Source: DASQDT01 sp036380435 (GTDB lineage: Bacteria > Acidobacteriota > Blastocatellia > Pyrinomonadales > Pyrinomonadaceae). Taken from it: a stretch of 7,269 nucleotides of DNA. Each line of letters starts with the position of its first letter. The first letter of the stretch is position 1. Positions 1 through 7,269 of the stretch are shown one piece after another. The position numbers were made by a program, and so were the translations under genes. The stretch lies in contig DASVES010000482.1 of NCBI GenBank assembly GCA_036380435.1, positions 1-7,269 on the forward strand. Reading direction: 5' to 3'. The notes under the pieces are model-generated. The model had not been told where the DNA came from and did no database searches. It worked only from the letters and a program-made list of their open reading frames with translations.

Positions 1-24
1 TTATAGGACTCCGCACCGGCTTTG

Positions 25-43
25 GTTTTGACACAGTCAAAAC
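25..43. repeat. Perfect 8-bp inverted repeat with 3-nt centre
   Basis: The arms GTTTTGAC and GTCAAAAC flank the centre ACA and match perfectly. The site lies about 90 bp beyond the stop codon of the propeller gene, so it could be an operator or a hairpin belonging to a gene left of the window. No convincing -10 box at proper spacing from its TTGACA was found on either strand. Only the symmetry is certain; the role is unknown. Confidence 0.45.
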
Positions 44-97
44 AGAATTCCGACGAATATCGTGTAAAAAAGTTTTCGATTATCGTGTTTGCGCGCA

Positions 98-130
98 ATG
101 GGCTACATTCTGCCGCCCCTCCGGGGCTTG
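98..130 (+). repeat. Interspersed hairpin repeat, copy next to a stop codon
   Basis: This copy reads TGGGCTACATTCTGCC followed by the hairpin GCCCC-TCC-GGGGC (115-127). It matches 5618-5650 closely; there the same linker leads to a different but equally self-complementary stem, GCCGCC-TCC-GGCGGC. Read on the minus strand, the hairpin begins a few bases after the TAA of the propeller gene, so it could form at the 3' end of that mRNA. It has no following U-tract, so it is not a classic intrinsic terminator. Confidence 0.65.
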
Positions 131-133
131 TCT

Positions 134-3514
<3,381 letters not shown>

Positions 3515-3523
3515 AAGGTTAGG

Positions 3524-3529
3524 CTCCTT
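3524..3529 (-). promoter_or_regulatory. Ribosome binding site deciding the propeller gene start
   Basis: AAGGAG on the minus strand, 9 nt before the ATG at 3514. No similar site serves the upstream in-frame GTG at 3592, so this site decides the start codon. Confidence 0.7.
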
Positions 3530-3590
3530 CGATTCTTTTGTCTTCGAGCTTTGACGAACCTGCGTGTGGATGTTGCCAACTGTGCCGCAC

Positions 3591-3620
3591 ACTATATTCT
3601 TTCGCCCCCGCCGAATTCAA
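3591..3620 (-). promoter_or_regulatory. Sigma70-type promoter of the propeller gene
   Basis: On the minus strand TTGAAT (3620-3615) is followed after 18 nt by TATAGT (3596-3591). Transcription would start near 3584, giving a leader of about 70 nt before the ATG at 3514. Both boxes are one or two bases from consensus. It faces away from the plus-strand promoter at 3687-3714. Confidence 0.55.
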
Positions 3621-3657
3621 CCTGACCCCGCGATAGCCTCACTTCTACCTCAGTCGC

Positions 3658-3677
3658 ATCTGGCTTCGCGGCCAGAT
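3658..3677. promoter_or_regulatory. Palindromic candidate operator between divergent promoters
   Basis: The perfect 7-bp arms ATCTGGC and GCCAGAT are separated by TTCGCG. The site ends 9 bp before the plus-strand -35 box and lies 37 bp upstream of the minus-strand -35 box, where a dimeric regulator could act on one or both promoters. No regulator gene is visible in the window. A hairpin function cannot be excluded, but the site would be outside both predicted transcripts. Confidence 0.45.
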
Positions 3678-3686
3678 ACAAAAGCG

Positions 3687-3714
3687 TTGACTAAAGCCTG
3701 TTCTTCAGTACAAT
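3687..3714 (+). promoter_or_regulatory. Sigma70-type promoter of the small secreted protein gene
   Basis: TTGACT (3687-3692), a 16-nt spacer, then TACAAT (3709-3714). Each box differs from consensus at one position. The start site would be near 3721, leaving an untranslated leader of about 130 nt before the ATG at 3851. That is long for an 89-codon gene, though no riboswitch class is recognised in it. Confidence 0.6.
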
Positions 3715-3850
3715 GCGGGTCGTCGGCCTCTGTTAACAAGACGATTTACGCTCAGCCCGTCAACCAGCTTTGCGACCTCACAAAGTGGTTACTTACCTGT
3801 CGTGGCAAAGCGTCCGATCTTTCCACCTCAACCTGTGAAGGAGAAATGAA

Positions 3851-4120
3851 ATGTCCACCCAAACCAAACTCCGCTTGAAAAGGCGCACCCGTGTTGCTCT
3901 GCTTTTCGTGACGATGATCTTGCTTTTGGGCACGTCCACCGCACCCCCACCGGCATGCGCTAGTAGCTTCTGCCTGTGGCGCGCGAGAGTGCACTTTTAC
4001 ACGGATGCCAGCAAGACGACTCTGTGCGGCTTTTCGAACTATTCTTGTGCCGGCAATTTCACACACACAGGGTGCTACACGGACTACTACGTGATAACAG
4101 AGTGTGAGTGCAACCAATAG
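3851..4120 (+). CDS. Small secreted cysteine-rich protein, DUF6289-like
   Basis: An 89-residue secreted protein of unknown function. Residues 1-37 are a signal peptide: a basic stretch (KLRLKRRTR), a hydrophobic core (about 15-28), and probable cleavage after ACA at 35-37. The mature part of about 52 residues has six cysteines (41, 59, 66, 75, 85, 87), enough for three disulfides. The pattern YTDASKTTLCG, then Cys, Gly, Thr and Tyr, then a terminal Cys cluster, resembles what I recall of DUF6289, where a YxDAS.T..G segment precedes conserved cysteines. The family call comes from memory of the pattern, not a search. AAGGAG (3838-3843) lies 7 nt before the ATG, and a good promoter lies upstream. 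GC is roughly 55 percent, lower than the large genes around it, which fits recent acquisition or relaxed composition. It appears to be transcribed alone. Confidence 0.75.
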   Translation: MSTQTKLRLKRRTRVALLFVTMILLLGTSTAPPPACASSFCLWRARVHFYTDASKTTLCGFSNYSCAGNFTHTGCYTDYYVITECECNQ

Positions 4121-4445
4121 GCACGATTTAAACTGAGACCAGATCGCACGGTTAGGCCAAGCAGCCGCCCCGGTAGCAAACGGCAAGGCGGGCGTTATCC
4201 GTCGGCTGTTAGGCTTAGTGTGTCCAGGGCGGCAAGCAGACAACTCGCTACTAAAAGGGGCGAAGCCCGAAAGCCTCGCCCCCTTATATCTTCCCGTCCT
4301 CAAAGTTCCCGCTAACACCTGACATCATGTTTGAACTGCAACACTGATTAAGATACGTTGTAGCACTCCAGCGGCAGCATGCACCCGACCCGCAATTAGC
4401 GACTCTCTTAAGCCTCGGCGGGTGTAGACCAAGCACCTGACAGAA
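4121..4445. other. Intergenic region without a convincing gene
   Basis: Open frames here are short or are minus-strand frames with no ribosome binding site and no recognisable protein features. The stretch holds one hairpin (4255-4285), two direct GTTAGGC heptamers (4151-4157 and 4208-4214), and a weak promoter-like TTGAAC at 4331-4336 without a good -10 box. Nothing resembling a tRNA or a known riboswitch was seen. Confidence 0.5.
4255..4285. terminator. GC-rich hairpin, possible terminator
   Basis: AAGGGGCGA pairs with TCGCCCCCTT, with one bulged C, and GC pairs with GC further in around a CCGAAA loop. On the plus strand it is followed by ATATCTTCCC, a poor U-tract, 134 nt after the stop of the small secreted protein gene. 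On the minus strand the stem ends in CCCCTTTTAG, which is more terminator-like, but no minus-strand gene lies upstream of it. It may end the small gene's transcript or act in both directions. Confidence 0.4.
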
Positions 4446-4592
4446 ATGGGCGTGGAAGACGAAGCGAGGTTCATCCTGTCGCAAGTTGGTTGGGAAGGCC
4501 ATTCGCGGCGCGGGCGCACTTCCGCGCCCGGCGCCCCGTGGGACGGCTATCGTAAAAGATTCGCTCTTGATATGGTGTTCGACGACGTATGA
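4446..4592 (+). CDS. Doubtful 48-codon ORF overlapping the transglutaminase gene
   Basis: The ORF starts MGVEDEARFILSQVGW and ends FALDMVFDDV. Its TGA overlaps the ATG of the next gene in ATGA, the usual geometry of translational coupling, which would help explain why the transglutaminase gene has no clear ribosome binding site. Against it: there is no good ribosome binding site of its own, no recognisable family, and the middle third is the same DNA as a strong GC hairpin. It is neither clearly hydrophobic nor a signal peptide. It may be a leader peptide, a remnant of a decayed gene, or chance. Confidence 0.25.
   Translation: MGVEDEARFILSQVGWEGHSRRGRTSAPGAPWDGYRKRFALDMVFDDV
4507..4535 (+). 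promoter_or_regulatory. Strong GC hairpin upstream of the transglutaminase gene
   Basis: GGCGC plus GGGCGC pair with GCGCCC and GCGCC around an ACTTCC loop, with one bulged G at 4530. This gives an 11-bp, almost all G-C stem 53 nt before the ATG at 4589. No U-tract follows, so it would act as an mRNA structure rather than an intrinsic terminator. It also lies within the doubtful 48-codon ORF. Confidence 0.4.
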
Positions 4593-5398
4593 GACTTTTG
4601 ACGAGTGAGTCGCCGGCGGCCGATGTCCGAGCCGGCGCTCTCGGCCGGGCACGCGCCGGCCTTTATTACGTCGTCCTGCTGGCCCTGCTTGCGCCGGGAA
4701 TTTACGAGGGCGTGCGGCAATACCGTGAGACTCAATACATGCGTGCCGTGGCCCTCGAAGCGACGCGGGAGTCGGCGCCGGGCGACGCGCGCGCGCTTAT
4801 CGTGGCGCTGCGCGATTACGTCCGCCGGCAGGTGCGGCACGAAGAGCATTACATCTCGCGGGATGATCGCCCCTTCCTGCGGGCCAGCGCGGCCGACACC
4901 CTGCGCTCGGGCAAGGGCGATTGCGGCGAGGCGACGCGGGTCTTCATCAATCTGGCCGGCGCCATGGGCGTCCGCGCGCAGCGTCTCTACCTGGAGGGGC
5001 AGCAGCCACACGTCGTGGCGGAGGTGCGTCTGGGCGACACGGATGTGTTGGTCGATTCCTACGACGCCCCTTTCGTCCCGGAGCTGGCGACGCTCGAACA
5101 GGTGCTGCGCCGCCCCGAGTTCGACCACTACTCGTCGCTCAATTGGCGGCGCCTGCTGCTCGGGCTGCCGTCCTTTAAAATCAATCTGGGGCCGCTCGCC
5201 TATCTTCTGGAGAACCCACACGCCCTCACGGCCCTGCTCTGGTTCGCGCTCGCGTCCGTGTGGGCGAGCCTGAGATTTGTTCGGTTGCCCGGCGCGCATC
5301 GTCTGCTGCGTCGGAAGGGGGAAGGCCTTCATCACGAGCACAGAGTATCGCGCACGCTTCGGCCAGCCGTAAGGTCAGGGCAAAAGGCAAAAGATTAA
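4589..5398 (+). CDS. Membrane-anchored transglutaminase-like protein
   Basis: A 269-residue protein of the transglutaminase-like (papain-fold) superfamily. The catalytic Cys is in GKGDCGEATRVF (Cys112), the His in QQPHVVAEV (His141) and the Asp in VLVDSYDA (Asp156), in the order and spacing expected for a working triad. A hydrophobic segment at about 24-39 and another at about 212-230 would anchor both ends, leaving the catalytic domain (about 50-200) between them. Members of this superfamily can be transamidases, proteases or deamidases; the substrate here cannot be told. The ATG at 4589 is the first usable start after an in-frame stop at 4568 and keeps the first membrane segment whole, although no clear ribosome binding site precedes it. 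The last residues (QKAKD and stop) are encoded by the outer end of the 310-bp inverted repeat, so the natural C-terminus may have been altered by that element. The next gene lies 438 bp downstream. Confidence 0.85.
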   Translation: MRLLTSESPAADVRAGALGRARAGLYYVVLLALLAPGIYEGVRQYRETQYMRAVALEATRESAPGDARALIVALRDYVRRQVRHEEHYISRDDRPFLRASAADTLRSGKGDCGEATRVFINLAGAMGVRAQRLYLEGQQPHVVAEVRLGDTDVLVDSYDAPFVPELATLEQVLRRPEFDHYSSLNWRRLLLGLPSFKINLGPLAYLLENPHALTALLWFALASVWASLRFVRLPGAHRLLRRKGEGLHHEHRVSRTLRPAVRSGQKAKD

Positions 5399-5435
5399 GG
5401 GCCGAGCCGCAGGCGTCGTCGCCGCAGGCGACAAC

Positions 5436-5452
5436 GAGCCCCGGAGCGGCGG
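5436..5452 (-). repeat. TCC-loop hairpin, left-arm copy
   Basis: Read on the minus strand, GCCGC-TCC-GGGGC forms a stem with one G-G mismatch. It is the partner of 5634-5648 in the right arm and the only clearly imperfect stem of the set. Confidence 0.55.
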
Positions 5453-5463
5453 CAGCAGTGTTG

Positions 5464-5483
5464 CCCCGGTCGTGAGACCGGGG
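5464..5483 (-). repeat. TCAC-loop hairpin, left-arm copy
   Basis: The 8-bp arms CCCCGGTC and GACCGGGG are perfect. Read on the minus strand the loop is TCAC, the same loop as the right-arm hairpin at 5602-5621, whose stem sequence differs. Confidence 0.7.
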
Positions 5484-5505
5484 AACGGCAGCTGAAAATT
5501 CACCC

Positions 5506-5581
5506 GAAGCCCCGGAGGGGCGAAAGAATCTCCACGCTGCACGTCGCGGCCCGGGAAATTCTTTCGCCCCTCCGGGGCTTC
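5506..5581. repeat. Perfect 24-bp inverted repeat at the core of the element
   Basis: The arms 5506-5529 and 5558-5581 match at all 24 positions around a 28-nt centre. Each arm itself holds a small GCCCC/GGGGC hairpin with a TCC loop (GGA in the left arm): 5509-5521 and 5566-5578. In RNA either the long stem or the two small hairpins could form. Confidence 0.85.
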
Positions 5582-5601
5582 ACCATTTATCGCGGACTGT
5601 T

Positions 5602-5621
5602 CCCACGGCTCACGCCGTGGG
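5602..5621 (+). repeat. TCAC-loop hairpin, right-arm copy
   Basis: CCCACGGC-TCAC-GCCGTGGG is a perfect 8-bp stem. It is followed by the CTACAATCTGCC linker and the TCC-loop hairpin of the next module, the arrangement also partly seen at 98-130. Confidence 0.7.
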
Positions 5622-5633
5622 CTACAATCTGCC

Positions 5634-5648
5634 GCCGCCTCCGGCGGC
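5634..5648 (+). repeat. TCC-loop hairpin, right-arm copy
   Basis: GCCGCC-TCC-GGCGGC is a perfect 6-bp stem. Compared with GCCCC-TCC-GGGGC at 115-127, changes on one side are matched on the other, while the loop is unchanged. Confidence 0.65.
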
Positions 5649-5716
5649 TCGTCGGCGCCTGCGACTCGGCTCTTTAACTTTTGCCTTTTTCCTTGTGCCT
5701 TCCTCCAACCCTCGCT

Positions 5717-5760
5717 GAAAAGTCTCTTGACTTTTCGTCCCGCTGTAATAAAGTTACAGC
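5717..5760 (+). promoter_or_regulatory. Candidate promoter overlaid by two palindromes
   Basis: TTGACT (5727-5732), a 16-nt spacer and TAAAGT (5749-5754) make a moderate promoter for the metalloprotease gene, with a start near 5761. Two perfect inverted repeats cover it: GAAAAGTC-TCTT-GACTTTTC (5717-5736) over the -35 box, and GCTGTAA-TAAAG-TTACAGC (5742-5760) centred on the -10 box. The second has the position and size of a repressor site. The first could instead be a hairpin ending upstream transcripts. Confidence 0.4.
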
Positions 5761-5780
5761 CTCCAGTCATTCAAAGTTAT

Positions 5781-5800
5781 TCCGAAACAGTCCGAAACGG
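5781..5800 (+). repeat. Tandem 10-bp direct repeat
   Basis: TCCGAAACAG is followed directly by TCCGAAACGG. The repeat lies 37 bp before the metalloprotease ATG, inside its predicted leader. It could be a protein-binding or RNA site; a chance duplication is equally possible. Confidence 0.35.
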
Positions 5801-5836
5801 GCGCGCTCCGATGCGCCGGACTCGCGAGGTCTTCAC

Positions 5837-7269
5837 ATGACAACTCGACGCGACTTCCTGAAAACGGCGAGCGTGGCCGCGGGCGCGGCGACGCTGCTGC
5901 CCGCCTGGGTCTACGAGGCCGAGGCGTGGGCCGCCGACACGCCCGTGGACAAGATGCGCCTCGCCGACGTGGCGCTCTCGACCGCCAAACGCGCTGGCGC
6001 CAGCTACGCCGACATCCGCATCAACCGCTATCGCTTCGAGGCGGTCTCGACGCGCGAGCAGCAGGTGCAGAACGTCTCGCGCACGCAGAGCTTCGGCTTC
6101 GGAGTGCGTGTCCTCTACAAAGGCACGTGGGGGTTTGCGGCGAGCCGCGACGTGTCGGACGCGGAGGTGCGCCGCGTCACGCTGTCGGCCGTCGAGATCG
6201 CCCGCGCCAACTCCGCCTTCCAGCGCAAGCCCGTCCGCCTCGTCCCCACGCCGAAGGTCGTCGCCAAATGGAAAAGCTCGTTCGAGCGCGACCCGTTCGA
6301 CGTGCCGCTCGACGAGAAGATCGCTTTCCTTCTGAAACTCAACGAGACGGCGATGAAGACCAAGGGCGTCTCCTTCGTCAACTCGTCGATGACGTGGGTC
6401 AACGAGCAGAAGTTTTTAGCCACCTCCGACGGCTCGCGCATCGAGCAGTACATCATCCGCGGCAACCCCGACTTCACCGTGACGGCCGTCGGCGGCGGCG
6501 ACTTCCAGACGCGCGAAGCCTTCGCCGGCCCGCAGGCGATGGGTTACGAGTACATGGACAAGTACCCGTGGCTCGTCGAGGCCGAGGCGGCGGGCGCGGA
6601 GGCCGTCGCCAAGCTCTCGGCCAAATCCATCGAGCCGGGCCGCTACGACCTCGTGCTCCACCCGTCGCACCTCTTCCTGACCATCCACGAGTCGGTCGGC
6701 CACCCCACCGAACTCGACCGCGCGCTCTGGTGGGAGGCCAACTACGCCGGCACGAGTTTCCTCACGCCCGAGAAGACCGGCAAGCTCCAGTTCGGCTCGA
6801 AGCTCGTCAACTTCTTCGCCGACCGCACGCAGCCGGCGGGGCTGGCCACCGTCGGCTACGACGACGAGGCCGTGCCCGGACAGAAGTGGTATCTGGTCAA
6901 AGACGGCGTCTTTGTTGACTGGCAGACGACGCGCGATCTGGCGCCGCTCATCGGACGCAAAAAGTCTTACGGCTGCCTGCACGCGCAGAGCTGGTCTGAC
7001 GTTCCCTTCCCGCGCATGCCAAACGTCTCGCTTGAGCCGGCGAAGGAAAACGTCTCGCTCGACGATCTGGTCGGCGGCGTCGATAACGGCATCATGATCC
7101 ACGGACGCGGCAGCTATTCCATCGACCAGCAGCGATACAACTTCCAGTTCGGCGGGCAGACTTTCTGGGAAATCAAAAAGGGCAAGATCACGGGGATGCT
7201 GCGCGACGTGGCCTATCAGGCGCGCACCACCGACTTCTGGAACTCGCTCGACGCCCTCGGCGGCCCGGC
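5837..7269 (+). CDS. Tat-exported TldD/PmbA-family metalloprotease (3' partial)
   Basis: 477 codons are present and the frame stays open to the window end, so the C-terminus is missing. The family (peptidase U62) comprises metalloproteases related to TldD and TldE/PmbA, which in E. coli work as a pair on microcin B17 and CcdA. Residues 1-32 are a twin-arginine signal (TRRDFLK, hydrophobic 11-22, cleavage probably after AWA). The zinc motif HESVGH gives His284, Glu285 and His289, in line with the HExxxH of TldD-type catalytic subunits. DDEAVPGQ (about 344-351) and the following Gly-rich part also fit the family. The third metal ligand, a Cys near the C-terminus, would be beyond the window. GAGGT lies 6 nt before the ATG. 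The Tat signal implies folding, probably with metal, before export, unlike the cytoplasmic E. coli enzyme. A TldE-like partner may follow downstream, but that cannot be seen here. Confidence 0.9.
   Translation, partial: MTTRRDFLKTASVAAGAATLLPAWVYEAEAWAADTPVDKMRLADVALSTAKRAGASYADIRINRYRFEAVSTREQQVQNVSRTQSFGFGVRVLYKGTWGFAASRDVSDAEVRRVTLSAVEIARANSAFQRKPVRLVPTPKVVAKWKSSFERDPFDVPLDEKIAFLLKLNETAMKTKGVSFVNSSMTWVNEQKFLATSDGSRIEQYIIRGNPDFTVTAVGGGDFQTREAFAGPQAMGYEYMDKYPWLVEAEAAGAEAVAKLSAKSIEPGRYDLVLHPSHLFLTIHESVGHPTELDRALWWEANYAGTSFLTPEKTGKLQFGSKLVNFFADRTQPAGLATVGYDDEAVPGQKWYLVKDGVFVDWQTTRDLAPLIGRKKSYGCLHAQSWSDVPFPRMPNVSLEPAKENVSLDDLVGGVDNGIMIHGRGSYSIDQQRYNFQFGGQTFWEIKKGKITGMLRDVAYQARTTDFWNSLDALGGP

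Larger units (their letters stand above)
5381..5690. repeat. 310-bp composite inverted repeat of nested hairpins
   Basis: The outer ends are complementary over 35 nt with 30 matches (5381-5415 against 5656-5690), including AAAAGGCAAAAG. The inner ends are a perfect 24-bp inverted repeat (5506-5529 against 5558-5581) around a 28-nt centre. Between them both arms carry the same modules in the same order: a hairpin with a TCC loop and one with a TCAC loop. The left arm has an additional palindrome, GTCGCC-GCA-GGCGAC (5418-5432). No ORF of note, transposase or clear target-site duplication is seen. It resembles a non-autonomous palindromic element or a stack of REP-like units. Confidence 0.75.

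Noticed and set aside
4151..4214. Two GTTAGGC heptamers suggesting an integron attC site beside a small gene
   Set aside because: Both heptamers run in the same direction. An attC site needs an opposing RYYYAAC box and a symmetric arm structure, which I could not find, and no integrase is present.
3752..4318. A 188-codon minus-strand frame across the small secreted protein gene
   Set aside because: There is no ribosome binding site or recognisable protein feature, and it opposes a better-supported gene with a promoter, ribosome binding site and signal peptide.
4331..4370. Sequence resembling a CRISPR repeat or tracrRNA anti-repeat
   Set aside because: It occurs once in the window, with no spacer periodicity and no cas gene.
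4284..4652. A 122-codon minus-strand frame
   Set aside because: Its composition is that of random sequence, no motif is seen, and it overlaps the start of the transglutaminase gene.
5926..6918. A 330-codon plus-strand open frame
   Set aside because: It is an alternative frame of the metalloprotease gene, extremely rich in Arg, and lacks any family signature. The true frame starts at 5837.
6416..7102. A 228-codon minus-strand open frame
   Set aside because: It lies wholly antisense to the metalloprotease, including its zinc motif, and is a product of high-GC codon usage.

Overview
The window looks like part of a chromosome from a GC-rich soil or sediment bacterium, most likely Acidobacteriota (Blastocatellia-like). 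This rests on family content only: a very large exported VPS10/Asp-box protein, a TldD-type metalloprotease with a Tat signal, and many short GC-rich hairpin repeats between genes. No rRNA or other taxonomic marker is present, so the assignment is an inference.

Layout. Positions 1-133 are non-coding, with a short palindrome and one copy of a hairpin repeat. A 1126-residue exported beta-propeller protein is encoded on the minus strand (134-3514). Positions 3515-3850 form a divergent control region: a minus-strand promoter for the propeller gene, a perfect 20-nt palindrome, then a plus-strand promoter for a small secreted cysteine-rich protein (3851-4120, DUF6289-like). Positions 4121-4588 are mostly non-coding, with two hairpins and a doubtful 48-codon ORF that overlaps the next gene by ATGA. 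A membrane-anchored transglutaminase-like protein follows (4589-5398). Its last codons run into a 310-bp composite inverted repeat (5381-5690) built of nested hairpins. After a short promoter region with two palindromes comes a Tat-exported TldD/PmbA-family metalloprotease (5837 to the window end, 3' partial, open in frame throughout).

How the genes relate. All four confident proteins are predicted to be exported or membrane-anchored, and two belong to peptidase or peptidase-like fold families. Nothing in the sequence ties them into one pathway. Spacing and separate promoters suggest independent transcription units rather than an operon. The DNA between genes is more distinctive than the genes. 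The 310-bp element has arms carrying the same two hairpin types in the same order. Stem sequences differ between copies in a paired way while the loops (TCAC and TCC) stay fixed, and a further copy lies just beyond the propeller gene's stop codon. I see no defence system, CRISPR array, tRNA, rRNA or transposase.
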